In this document: positions 41,950 to 52,993 of the stretch, one piece after another | Layout of the letters: each line of letters opens with the position of its first letter | Numbering within the stretch: position 1 is the first letter of the stretch | Source of the DNA: Notolepis coatsorum | Lineage: Eukaryota; Chordata; Actinopteri; Aulopiformes; Paralepididae | Direction: 5' to 3' | DNA length: 64,000 bases | Assembly: GCA_963971535.1 (NCBI GenBank) | Contig: OZ020589.1 | Span: 90,394,683-90,458,682 of the forward strand | Notes under the pieces: generated by a model | What the model was told of the DNA's origin: nothing | Database searches by the model: none | The model's input: only the letters and a program-made list of their open reading frames with translations | Position numbers and translations under genes: made by a program

Positions 41950-44350
41950 CCCGTCTTCCCGCCCTGCTTCCTCTCCTTCCTGCTTCCCCTCCTTCCTGCC
42001 CTGCTTCCTCTCCTTCCTGCTCTGCTCCCTCTCCTTCCTGCTTCCCCTCCTTCCTGCTTCCTCTCCTTCCTGCTCTGCTTCCTCTCCTTCCTGCTTCCTC
42101 TCCTTCCTGCTTCCCCTCCTTCCTGCCCTGCTTCCTCTCCTTCCTGCCCCGCTTCCTATCCTTCCTGCTTCCCCTCCTTCCTGCCCTGCTTCCTCTCCTT
42201 CCTGCCCCGCTTCCTATCCTTCCCGCTTCCTCTCCTTCCTGCTTCCTCTCCTTCCTGCCCCACTTACTATCCTTCCTGTTTCCTCTCCTTCCTGCCCTGC
42301 TTCCTCTCCTTCCTGCTTCCTCTCCTTCCTGCCCCACTTACTATCCTTCCTGTTTCCTCTCCTTCCTGCTCTACTTCCTCTCCTTCCTGCCCTGCTTCCT
42401 CTTTTTCCTGCTCTGCTTCCTCTCCTTCCTGCTTCATGTCCTTCCCCCCCTGCTTCCTCCTTCCTGCCCTACTTTCTCTCCTGCCTGCTTCCTCTCCTTC
42501 CTGCTCTGCTTCCTCTCCTGCTCTGCTTCCTCTCCTTCCTGCTTCCTCTCCTTCCTGCTTCCCCTCCTTCCTGCCCTGCTTCCTCTCATTCCTGCCCCGC
42601 TTCCTATCCTTCCTGCTTCCTCTCCTTCCTGCCCTTCTTCCTCTCCTTCCTGCTTCCTCTCCTTCCTGCCCCACTTACTATCCTTCCTGTTTCCTCTCCT
42701 TCCTGCTCTACTTCCTCTCCTTCCTGCCCTGCTTCCTCTTTTTCCTGCTCTGCTTCCTCCCCTTCCTGCTTCCGCTCCTTCCTGCTTCCTGTCCTTCCCA
42801 CCCTGTTTCCTGTCCTTCCCCCCCTGCTTCCTCCTTCCTGCCCTACTTTCTCTCCTTCCTGCTTCCTCTCCTTCCTGCCCTGCTTCCGCTCCTTCCTGCT
42901 TCCTCTCCTTCCTGCTTCCTCTCCTTCCTGCTTCCTGTCCTTCCTGCTTCCTGTCCTTCCTGCTTCCTCTCCTTTCTGCTTCCTCTCCTTCCTGCTTCCT
43001 ATCCTTCCTGCCCTGCTTCCTCTCCTTCCCACCCTGCTTCCTCTCCTTCCTGCCCTGCTTCCTCTCCTTCCTGCCCTACTTCTTCTCCTTCCTGCCCTGC
43101 TTCCTCTTTTTCCTGCTCTGCTTCCTCTCCTTCCTCTCCTTCCTGCTTCCTGTCCTTCCCACCCTGCTTCCTGTCCTTCCCACCCTGCTTCCTACTTCCT
43201 GCCCTACTTTCTCTCCTTCCTGCTTCCTCTTCTTCCTGCCCTGCTTCCTGTCCTTCCTGCTTCATCTCCTTCCTGCCCTGCTTCCTGTCCTTCCTGCTTC
43301 CTCTCCTTCCTGCTTCCTCTCCTTCCTGCTTCCTCTCCTTCCTGCTTCCTGTCCTTCCTGCTTCCTCTCCTTCCTGCTTCCTCTCCTTCCTGCTTCCTGT
43401 CCTTCCTGCCCTGCTTCCTCTTTTTCCTGCTCTGCTTCCTCTCCTTCCTGCTTCCTGTCCTTCCTGCTTCCTCTCCCTCCTGCTTCCTCTCCTAACTGCT
43501 TCCTCTCCTTCCTGTCCTGCTTCCTCACCTTCCTGTCCTGCTTCCTCTCCTTCCTGCTTCCTGTCCTTCCTGCTTCCTATCCTTCCTGCGTCCTCTCCTT
43601 CCTGTCCTTCCTGCTTACTGTCCTTCCTGCTTCCTCTCCTTCCTGCCCTGCTTCCTCTCCTTCCTGCTTCCTCTCCTTCCTGCTTCCTCCCCTTCCTGCT
43701 TCCTGTCCTTCCTGCTTCCTCTCCTTCCTGCTTCCTCTCCTTCCTGCTTCCTCTCCTTCCTGCTTCCTGTCCTTCCTGCTTCCTCTCCTTCCTGCTTCCT
43801 CTCCTTCCTGCTTCCTCTCCTTCCTGCTTCCTCTCCTTCCTGCTTCCTCTCCTTCCTGCTTCCTCTCCTTCCTGCCTCCTCTCTTTCCTGCTTCCTGTCC
43901 TTCCTGCTTACTCTCCTTCCTGCTTACTCTCCTTCCCGCCCGCTTCCTCTCCTTCCTGCTTCCTCTCCTTCCTGCTCTGCTTCCTCTCCTTCCTGCTTCC
44001 TATCCTTCCTGCTTCCTCTCCTTCCTGCCCGGCTTCCTCTCCTTCCTGCCCGGCTTCCTCTCCTTCCTGCCCAGCTTCCTCTCCTTCCTGCTTTGCTTCC
44101 TCTCCTTCCTGCTTCCTATCCTTCCTGCTTCCTCTCCTTCCTGCCCCGCTTCCTCTCCTTCCTGCCCCGCTTCCTCTCCTTCCTGCCCCGCTTCCTCTCC
44201 TTCCTGCCCCGCTTCCTCGCCTTCCTGCCCCAGCTTCCTCTCCTTCCTGCCCCGCTTCCTATCCTTCCTGCTTTCTCTCCTTCCTGCCCTGCTTCCTTTC
44301 CTTCCTTCCCTGCTTCCTCTCCTTCCCGCCCTGCATCCTCTCCCTACACA
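41950..44350. repeat. 2.4-kb polypyrimidine minisatellite
   Basis: The core TTCCTCTCCTTCCTGC (16 bp) repeats with variants that add CCTGC or CCCGC (21 bp) or swap CTCC for GTCC/ATCC. The plus strand is nearly all C/T with one G per unit and almost no A. Because the unit contains hardly any A, none of the three plus frames meets a stop codon over hundreds of codons; these frames are not genes. Confidence 0.97.
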
Positions 44351-44440
44351 GGTCATTATTATTATTATCATCATCATTATCATCATCATCATTATCATTA
44401 TTATTAATATAATTATTATATCAATAATAATAATAAAAAG
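44351..44440. repeat. (ATT)n/(ATC)n microsatellite
   Basis: Mixed ATT and ATC triplets, then TAA triplets on the far side. Confidence 0.9.
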
Positions 44441-44583
44441 CCTGAAGAAATATTTATTGTCATCTCAACATGTGAAACTATCTTTTTATACCTGGTGGCC
44501 CACAGACTACATGACATGGGCTGAATTTCCCCAAGGGGATCAATACAGGAATATCTTATCTCATCTTACATCATTGTGACCAG

Positions 44584-44755
44584 GAACTGGAGTAACTCCA
44601 GCCAATAACAAGTAAAATATAAGAACGGGAGTAACTCCAGCCATTAACAAGTAAAATATAAGAACTGTAGTAACTCCAGCCAATAACAAGTAAAATATAA
44701 GAACTGGAGTAATTCCAGCCAATAACAAGTAAAATATAAGAACTGGAGTAACTGA
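44584..44755. repeat. 39-bp tandem repeat
   Basis: Four and a half copies of GAACTGGAGTAACTCCAGCC followed by AATAACAAGTAAAATATAA. The unit contains the palindrome CTGGAGTAACTCCAG. Confidence 0.93.
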
Positions 44756-44884
44756 TTGACAAATCTATCAGCTGAGTAGCAATGTTCATCAAAGTGTTGA
44801 GTGCTACAGTGTAGGTTAGTATATTAGGACAAGTGCATCATGACAATAAAGTTAGTTAGGGTTATATTATTATTTTCTTTTTCA

Positions 44885-45200
44885 TTTCAGATAATGGTTG
44901 AAGAAGTGTGTCTTTAGTCGACGGCGAAAGATTGGACGGGTTTCGGCTGTTCTAACTGTGGTTGGCAGTTCGTTCCACCATTGTGGGGCAAGGACTGAGA
45001 ATAGGCGGCTTCTCCTTGATGACCCTCCCGGAGCTTGGATAGGAGTGGGTCTGAGTGGGCGGGAGCGGTTCCCTTTGCCGCACGGTATGCCAGGTCGAGG
45101 GCCTTGAAGCGGATTTGTGCGGCAATGGGGAGCCAGTGCAGGTCCCTAAGAAGTGGGGTGACATGGGCTGACTTCGGTAGGTTTGAGATCAGGCGGGTTA
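44885..45200 (-). pseudogene. LINE RT C-terminal fragment
   Basis: The minus strand reads 'SAHVTPLLRDLHWLPIAAQIRFKALDL' in pieces ('HVTPLLRDLHWLPI', 'RFKALDLAYRA'), then after a frame change 'RLFSVLAPQWWNELP' and 'TRPIFRRRLKTHFF'. These are the standard late segments of CR1/L2-like LINE RT ('LHWLP' and 'WNxLP' boxes). One frameshift lies between about 45000 and 45060. No start or stop of its own. Confidence 0.8.
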
Positions 45201-45416
45201 TATTAATTAAAGTGTAGTACTGTTCTCTGCCCTGTTCAGCATTTAGCCTTTCTTTGTAGCCATTCTTGTTTTAGGCTACTGCTGGCTTTATTTTACACAT
45301 TGTTTTCTAGAAGCTGAGCCTTTTATTGTAGTGTTTCTTTTCATGACAGTTTTCTTTTGTTTCTTTTGAACTGTCATTTGTCCACTACTGCACATAAACT
45401 CCCTTATTGGAGGTTT

Positions 45417-46116
45417 ATTGTAGGAACAAGACAACTTTTTGGGAAATTTGCTTATTTGCCATCTACCCTGGAGTTAGACAAGCAGATACATACCCTTTTC
45501 TTCTCTGTGCATGCATTAGGCTTAGGGAACAGCCGCACCATTAGCCTAGCTTAGCGTCATTCACTGGAAGTAGGTGTGCCAATGTAGCCCAGTTCCCAAC
45601 AGTCACGAAATACACTCCAAATACAACTCCAAAACGTTCCTGTAAACATGTTGTGACCTGTGTATTTACCACGTGGAGAAAAATAATTGACATTTTCGTT
45701 TTCTAAGCAGATATACTCTGAATATTTTTTTGCCAAACCACTGCTGCCTCGGTGCAGTGATTTCATCACCTCAAAAACCCTGTTGTTTTTTGAAAAAATA
45801 GTTCAGAGTATATATCTGCTTAGAAACAATTTCAAATTCTTTTTTCTTTTCTTATTTTCCCCGTGGTAAATACACAGGTCACAACATGTTTACAGAAAAG
45901 TTTTGGAGTTGTATTTGGAGTGTATTTCGTGACTGTTGGGAACTAGGCTACACTGGCACACCTACTTCCAGTGAATGACTAAGCTAGGCTAACAGTGTGG
46001 CTGTTCCCTAAGCCTAATGCATGCACAGAGAAGAAAATGGTATGTATCTGCTTGTCTAACTCCAGGGTAGATTGCAAATAAGCTAATTTCCCAAAAAGTT
46101 GGCGTGTTCCGTTCTT
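45417..46116. mobile_element. ~700-bp palindromic foldback MITE, copy 1 of a GGAACACGCCAAC-type family
   Basis: Each arm is about 320-340 bp; the arms meet near 45750-45775 with only a short loop. For instance TCACTGGAAGTAGGTGTGCC (45559) is inverted at 45959, and CTAAGCAGATATACTCTGAA (45703) at about 45804. The outer ends (GGAAC.AGACAACTTTTTGGGAAATTTGC; inverse GGAACACGCCAACTTTTTGGGAAATTAGC) match the TTAA-flanked elements at 57104 and 58496, but TTAA is not preserved here. AAACTCC(C/G)TTATT(G/A)GGAGGT occurs directly repeated just outside both ends. Confidence 0.88.
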
Positions 46117-46141
46117 TTGTATAAACTCCGTTATTAGGAGG

Positions 46142-46485
46142 TGCCTTTGTGTCTTATTTCAGTTTTTCTATAATACCTCTTTATTGAGTGTTGTCCTGTC
46201 TTTTGGACTTGATTTATTTTCGTATCTACTCATTTTGAGGCTTCTACCTGTAAAGGTTGTTTTTTGTTTATTTATCCTTATGTCTGCTTAGCAGTTTAGT
46301 GGTTATTTGTTATATAGTCCCTATTATTTGCTAGTGACCCAAACAACCGCAGCCCTCACACTGGACCTGTTTTTAATTTATAAGTGTGACAGTCCTTTTT
46401 TTCAATCTAGTTCATTCTAAATAATTCAAGAAATCAGTACGGCAACCCAACATCATCAGCAAACTAGTGTCCAAATCCCCAACGT
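46142..46485. other. unassigned
   Basis: No structure seen. Confidence 0.3.
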
Positions 46486-46856
46486 GTCACAGCTATGGTG
46501 GTGAAAACACAACGTTCCACAGCTATGGTGGCGAAAACACAACGTGTCTGGGCGCCAGGGTGGCGCACCATGCACAGCACTGCGGTGCAACGCGGCCGTC
46601 CAGGGTTCGACTCCCGGACCCGGCGACCTTTGCCGAATGTCTTCCCCCCTCTATCTCCAATACTTCCTTTCTCTCTCTCTACCGGACTGCCCGGTAGCAA
46701 AAACCAATAAAATATCTACAAAAAAAGAATAATAATAAAAATGAAAAATAAAAACACAACGTGTCACAGCTATGGTGGTGAAAACACAACGTTCCACAGC
46801 TATGGTGGTGAAAACACAACGTTCCACAGCTCTGGTGGTGAAAACACAAGGTTTGA
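46486..46856. repeat. ~30-bp minisatellite, interrupted by a SINE
   Basis: Unit CACAGCTATGGTGGTGAAAA followed by CACAACGTTC; two and a half copies before and three after the SINE. More copies lie at 47332-47415, beyond a LINE insertion. Confidence 0.9.
46549..46750 (+). mobile_element. tRNA-headed SINE (family 2)
   Basis: 202 bp. Head with 'TGGCGCACCATGC' (box A region) and 'GGGTTCGACTCCC' (box B), a short pyrimidine-rich body and an A-rich tail with AAT repeats. AAAACACAACGTGTC occurs at 46534-46548 and 46751-46765 and fits a 15-bp target duplication, though it is also part of the tandem unit. Confidence 0.82.
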
Positions 46857-47330
46857 TTGATTGATTGATTGAAAACTTTATTAACAGATTGCAGAATGGG
46901 TACAATACAGTACGGCTCAATACACACAATTGTTAAGGGGATGCAGACCAGAGAAAGAATTTTGTCTTGTTTACATCAGGGTCCCCCATTTTCAATTCAT
47001 AATGACATTAATGACATACGCAACATACAGATATATATCATGACATTTCTGACATACATGACATACAGGTATACAGTACTGTTACATTTGTGACATACAA
47101 GATGTGCAAATATACAGTACTGTTAAACAGAGATCCTAACAGAAAATAATATACATACGAGGGGGAGGAAACTGTACATTAGGAGGGGGTGGGAGGGGGG
47201 GTTTGGACATTTACGGGGGCCATACAGATATACAGATATATATCATGACATTTATGACAATACATGACATACAGGTATACAGTACTGTTACATTTGTGAC
47301 ATACAAGATATGCAAATCTACAGTACTGTC
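46855..47330 (-). mobile_element. LINE 3' end, (TTGA)n-tail family
   Basis: Starts GATTGATTGATTGATTGAAAACTTTATTAACAG and runs through the 3' UTR to about 47220, then about 100 bp of the same 3' UTR repeat (47222-47330, compare 47020-47120). It splits the 30-bp minisatellite. Confidence 0.82.
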
Positions 47331-47331
47331 A

Positions 47332-47415
47332 CAGCGATGGTGGTGAAAAAACATGTGTCACAGCGATGGTGGTGAAAACACAACATGTCACAGCTATGGT
47401 GGTGAAAACACAATG
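47332..47415. repeat. 30-bp minisatellite, right part
   Basis: Three units of TCACAGC(G/T)ATGGTGGTGAAAA, the same as 46486-46856. Confidence 0.9.
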
Positions 47416-47804
47416 AATGAAAATGGGAGCAGCTGGTGAAAGTGGATTTTGTCCAGTCACAGTGTTATGTAACCAGCGGGCAGAGTGGACAGTCCCAGAG
47501 GTGATTTCCATATGACCTATAGGGTTGTGTCCCTGGGGACCGAAGGCGCACGTGTCCCCTCAGCGGCTGACCCCGAGGGTCCCGGGGGCAAGGCCAAAGA
47601 GCATGGGCAGGGTCGCTGGACACTGCGGGGGGATGGGAGCTGAGCCAGGGTGGACTGAGAGGGGGTCAGTTCTCAAAGTGTATTACATTAAGATTCTATT
47701 GTTATATAGACTGGCCATTGGATGCTGTGTGTCTTTACAGAGGCACACTCAGCAAATAGCATACATAGTGTCCCCACTCAGCTCTTCTTTTATTCTTTTC
47801 TTTT
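47416..47804. other. unassigned
   Basis: A G/C-rich part at 47525-47670; no frame or repeat that I recognise. Confidence 0.3.
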
Positions 47805-48262
47805 CTTTCTATTTAACTTTTATTTAACCAGGCAGGTCAATTAAGAACAAATTATTATTTACAATGACAAAAGGGCCTCTCAAAGGGTAACAGGGACAAT
47901 ACATGCATCACAGAGGTAAGGGAAATAATTAAAACACACATCAAACAAAGAACCACATAAAATTACAAGGTATGTAATACATAAAGCAGAACAGACAATT
48001 TACAAGGCTGGGTGACAGTTGCAGTTGTGTGTAAACAACTCTGTGATAGTGTCTTAAAAGATGTGAGGGGGATCAATTTGTCAATTTTCAAAGTATTTTG
48101 CGTCTCGTTCCAACTGCTGGGAGCAGCAAATTGGAAGGAGGGTTGACCAAAGGAAGTATTAACACGGGGAACATCTAGCGAGATATGGTGAGCAGCTCTG
48201 GAGTCATAGGGAGTATACAATTTTAACAAGTGTATCAAATAAGGAGACACAAGGAAGGTTTT
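47805..48262 (-). mobile_element. LINE 3' part
   Basis: Plus-strand 'TTTTATTTAACCAGGCAGGTCAATTAAGAACAAATTATTATTTACAATGAC' region is a LINE 3' end common in fish. The minus-strand coding end at 48250-48020 has 'YDSRAAHHISLDVPRVNTSFG' in part and 'FQFAAPSSWNE', the late RT segment with a WN box. Confidence 0.72.
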
Positions 48263-48535
48263 GCAGATGACTAGTCATTTCTGTTTCCATAATGTGTGAA
48301 GAATTCTAATGTCTCCTATATTTTCAATGAGGCTTAATTAGAATTTGGCCTCAACATCCGGCTAAAGTAACCTACCTTCCCACTGCATACTGGATGCACC
48401 AATACCAGCAAATAAATACAAGTCCAATCCTACAGTATAATGTACTGTATATCTCTTTATCACATTACATAAATAAGAGGAGCGTACAGATAATACACTG
48501 TGTTATAACTACCTGTATATTATCTATCATGTCTC

Positions 48536-48619
48536 TCTAGATGTTCCCCGTGTTAACACCTCCTTTGGTAAATCCTCCTTCCAATTTGCTGATCCCAGCA
48601 GTTGGAATGAGATGCAAAA

Positions 48620-48625
<6 letters not shown>
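48536..48625 (+). mobile_element. short LINE coding fragment
   Basis: 'GATGTTCCCCGTGTTAACAC...CAATTTGCTG...AGCAGTTGGAATGAGA' is the plus-strand relative of 48080-48175, the same RT segment. Confidence 0.7.
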
Positions 48626-48895
<270 letters not shown>

Positions 48896-48901
48896 GAACA
48901 C

Positions 48902-49312
48902 ATGGGTGCATCTTCTTTGTCTTCTGGTGGACCTCTGAATTATTTTCTAGAAGTGATCGGAGATTGCAGAGCCAAGTCTTAAAACCATGTAAAAAAAATT
49001 CACATTTCACTATTTGTAAAATACAAACACCCTTACATTATTACATACGTGACCATGATTATTAATACATACATGACACACATACACGCATAATTTATAT
49101 TGGTAGATAAACACTATCACACTTCCTCCACTGCATAATTATTATCTAAATACAGGTTGATCGCGATGGAGGGATGGAAAAGCAAGGTAGAAATCATCCC
49201 CTAACTAACTGATGTGAAGTCAGATAACCATGTCTGCCTATCAGGGACAAGGCAAAATAAATCTGATCTGGGATCAGTGTTAGAAGCATATATTTCCTGT
49301 CCTGGAGTTAAA
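48902..49312. other. unassigned
   Basis: No recognised feature. Confidence 0.3.
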
Positions 49313-49368
49313 AGGAGGAGGAGGAGGAGGAGGAGGAGGAGGAGGAGGAGGAGGAGGAGGAGGAGGAG
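49313..49368. repeat. (GGA)n microsatellite
   Basis: About 18 AGG units, uninterrupted; purine on the plus strand. Confidence 0.97.
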
Positions 49369-49707
49369 CCAGTGCCTTTTTGTAGCAGATTTAGAGGAGT
49401 ATTAGGGCTGCCTTCATTGGTGGAGGCAGCCAGGGGGGAGGAGCTTAGGGTGCCACCCACAACTCCATCATTCAGGCCAGAGGAGAGAAGCATCAACACG
49501 CCTGTAATTCTCCACCCTTTTTTTCCTCTAGCTTATTGTCCCTCTACTGCTGTCCTGCTATCATGTCCCCCTGTAGTCCCTCGTCCACGTCTGTCCCAGC
49601 TGGCTTCCTGAGACAACAGTCACGGTGGACACTACTGGAGAGACAGGCACCTGCTCTCGGTGTGAAGACATCGTCCCTCCAGCTACACACTCACAAGAGG
49701 TACATGC

Positions 49708-49868
<161 letters not shown>

Positions 49869-50082
49869 TCAAGTTTTTTTTATTGTGTGTATTTGTGTGT
49901 GTACTGTATGTGGAAACTTCAGATTTTTGGGTGGCTGGTATTGTGGCTCCGTTTCCATGTACCAGCTATAGCCAGAATAGGGGCTATTATACACAAGCTG
50001 TTCAACCTTGCTAAAATGTAATCATTCTTGCACGGATTACACTATTTCTGTTCATTTGCATTGCATGTAGCAGTTGCATCAT

Positions 50083-50592
50083 TGGTCCCTGGCCATGTCA
50101 CTGGTCCCTGGCCATGTCATTGGTCCCTAGCCATGTCATTGGTCCCTAGCCATGTCATTGGTCCCTAGCCATGTCATTGGTCCCTAGCCATGTCACTGGT
50201 CCCCAGAGCTATTATTATACGGCTCTGCTGGTCCCTGGCCATGTCATTGGTCCCTGGCCATGTCATTGGTCCCTAGCCATGTCATTGGTCCCTAGCCATG
50301 TCATTGGTCCCTGGCTATGTCACTGGTCCCCAGAGCTATTATTATACGGCTCTGCTGGTCCCTGGCCATGTCATTGGTCCCTAGCCATGTCATTGGTCCC
50401 TGGCTATGTCATTGGTCCCTAGCCATGTCATTGGTCCCTGGCTATGTCATTGGTCCCTAGCCATGTCATTGGTCCCTGGCTATGTCATTGGTCCCTAGCC
50501 ATGTCATTGGTCCCTGGCTATGTCATTGGTCCCTGGCTATGTCATTGGTCCCTAGCCATGTCATTGGTCCCTGGCTATGTCATTGGTCCCTC
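50083..50592. repeat. 19-bp minisatellite with higher-order units
   Basis: Unit GGTCCCTAGCCATGTCATT with A/G and CC/CT variants. The interruption CCCAGAGCTATTATTATACGGCTCTGCTGGT occurs twice (about 50200 and 50326), showing duplication of a ~126-bp block. Confidence 0.95.
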
Positions 50593-51445
50593 TAGTGAAC
50601 CACATATACAACCTGTACAACAGCCGTCTGAACCTTGTGGGTCTCGATCACATGAGATCGTCCAATGGGGTCTGAAGAGGACGTTGCATCGCGTTGCATT
50701 CTTTTTATTATATTTCAAAACCAATCCCATGTCGTTTACATTTGATTTGCCCCTCCTTCTCCAAACGGTGGGGGAGGGGGGGGGGACTGCTGTCCTGCAC
50801 AATCAAGACCTGATTATTTTTATTACATTATGATGAATGTGCAAATATTCATATCAGAAATCGCCAAATTATCCCTAAGACCTCCAAGAGACCTAGTCCA
50901 TCATGGGCCAGACCAGGTACCTTCTAAGGTGACATACTGTATGAATAGATTCCTGTGTGAATACCTTTTAACAGAAGTAGCTTAGTGCCTGTTTATTGCG
51001 TCTTGTGTTATTATCGTTATCCTTATGACATCGCTGTGGCAGGTTCCATTCTAAATCTAGGTCTCACCTGAAACTAGAGATCTGGAGGTATCTGTAGATA
51101 CCAGCCAATCCATAGCTTATCAGGGAAAGAGATGGAAATATTCTACAAACATTTACAAAGTTTGACTGGGAGAATTCGGTATGGCCATCTATCGTTTGAC
51201 CTCTAGCCTCAAAATATCTGTTGTTATAGTTGAGATAATGTCCATTAATTTCCTGGTAAGCTATGGATTGGCTGGTACAGTATATACATATTTCCCAAGA
51301 TCCAGCTAGTTTCAGGTGAGACCTCTATCTTTGCTCTTGCTTTAGAACCGAGCCTGCTACAGCCCCCAAAATACAGGGATGATTGATGAGCTAATGTTAC
51401 ATTGTAACCATGTCAGTACATTTTTATAATGTTCCAGCTGTCATA
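50593..51445. other. unassigned
   Basis: No gene seen. 'AGCTATGGATTGGCTGG' (51260) is the inverse of 'CCAGCCAATCCATAGCT' (51101), and 'TTTCAGGTGAGACCT' (51310) of 'AGGTCTCACCTGAAAC' (51059), so 51059-51326 is a degenerate palindrome, perhaps an old foldback element. Confidence 0.5.
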
Positions 51446-51447
51446 CC

Positions 51448-51648
51448 TCGTCTTGAGAAGGTTAGTTCTGGTCTTGAGAAGGTTAGTGCTGGTCTTGAGG
51501 AGGTTAGTTCTGGTCTTGAGGAGGTTAGTTCTGGTCTTGAGGAGGTTAGTTCTGGTCTTGAGGAGGTTAGTTCTGGTCTTGAGAAGGTTAGTTCTCGTCT
51601 TGAGGAGGTTAGTTCTGGTCTTGAGGAGGTTAGTTCTGGCTATTTTGG
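51448..51648. repeat. 21-bp minisatellite
   Basis: About nine copies of TCTGGTCTTGAGGAGGTTAGT. Since 21 is a multiple of three, it translates to heptapeptide repeats (SGLEEVS in one frame), with open frames on both strands. No start context or homology suggests a gene. Confidence 0.95.
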
Positions 51649-51649
51649 C

Positions 51650-52196
51650 TCTGGAGTGGAAGCATGTCTGTCGTTGTGATGCCATACCTGTGCACTGCCA
51701 CTAGGGGCGGGGCGGCTAACTGCAAGCGTATTCATAGTATTTTCATGACGTGTTTTGTCCTACAATATGGCACAATATGCCATAGCTCACTGTTTAATGA
51801 TAATCACCTGCTAGTTGATTACAATCATCTGTTGTTTGCGACAAAGATGTCTGTGATCGAATTCTATGAATTATTGAATGAATCAATGAATGAATCAATG
51901 CGTGACTTTGACATTGCCAGTCTATGAGATGCGCATCTAACTACCGGCACCATAAGGACATTCATCAAAACTGTGCTAGTCTTGTTTAGATCATGGTAAC
52001 TATGGAAAACTATCAATTATATTAAAACAATGGATTTTAGCACGAGTAACAAGATGTACATGTAGCATAGATTATAGACGAGCTGCCTTTATCATGCTCA
52101 ATAAAAGGTACTTGTAGTAGTAAGTTAACTAGTACTTTCAAATTATATACATGCTATGTGACCACATTTGAGACCTTGCTCCATGAGAAAGTCCTG
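51650..52196. other. unassigned
   Basis: Nothing recognised. Confidence 0.3.
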
Positions 52197-52204
52197 TACA
52201 AAGA

Positions 52205-52666
52205 AATTTTTTTTTGTATCAACTTTTTCTCCCATTTTCTATTTTTCTCCCATCCCAATTTCGTATCGTCCAATTCTACCCTCCCCTGTCTCGAACGCTG
52301 TTAGGCCATGCCTCCCACAAGCCGGCTGCAATGTGGACCAAGCCTTACATCACGTGTCCCCTCCGGTACTCGAGGAAGCAGCAGTCGCATCTTTTCACCT
52401 GCACAGCGCAATCTCTCAGCGTCGGTGGTCTGCGTTTGGTTCTGAATCGCTTCCTGATTCTGCTGTACAGGCGCACCAACCGACCTGTAGGAGTCGCTGT
52501 CCACAACGTCCGATCCCCACCCATCAGCTTCCCACCCCCTAATACTGCCAATTGTATTAGTATGAACGACCAGCCAAGCTGATAGCAATGCGGATAGCTG
52601 GGCTCGAACCCAGCGTCTCCTGCATTGGTGGTGAGCGCCTTGCCCACTGCACCACCTAGCCGCCCC
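52205..52666 (-). mobile_element. tRNA-headed SINE (family 1), second copy
   Basis: The inverse of 15506-15972 along its whole length: head at 52666 (TGGTGCAGTGGGCAAGGCG and 'GGGTTCGAGCCC' on the minus strand) and T-rich tail end at 52205. Flanked by TACAAAGA (52197-52204 and 52667-52674). Confidence 0.88.
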
Positions 52667-52699
52667 TACAAAGACCATTCTTGACATGACAAGTATTCT

Positions 52700-52965
52700 T
52701 AATGGTAACCTATAATTATCATGTTTCTTTATAACCTGTATTTACCAGGGTAGCTTATTTATAAAATTTATTTACCAGGGTAAATAAAGGGTAGGTTCTT
52801 TATAAAATGTATTTACCAGGGTAAAAACCGGGGCGACAGTGGTTGCCTCCTCCATTGGTGTGTGAATGTGTGAGTAAATGGGTGAATGTGAGGAACAAAA
52901 ACATTTTACCAAGGTAGGTTCTTTATAACCTGTATTTACCTGGGTAGGTTCTCTGAGCACGGATG
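52700..52965. repeat. degenerate tandem repeat with a SINE-like insert
   Basis: Five or six copies of 'TTTATAA(A/C)(A/C)TGTATTTACC(A/T)GGGTA(GGTTC)'. Between 52830 and 52905 lies 'GGCGACAGTGGTTGCCTCCTCCATTGG' and 'GTGTGAATGTGTGAGTAAATGGGTGAATGTGAGG', a piece of the SINE type at 58112-58366. Confidence 0.7.
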
Positions 52966-52993
52966 CTCTTTTTCAGCAATATTCTGCTTCACA

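Noticed and set aside
41868-44579. Plus-strand frames of 903, 828 and 547 codons as a large proline/serine/leucine-rich protein
   Set aside because: All three plus frames are open at once because the pyrimidine-rich unit has almost no A and cannot form stop codons. There is no non-repeat domain.
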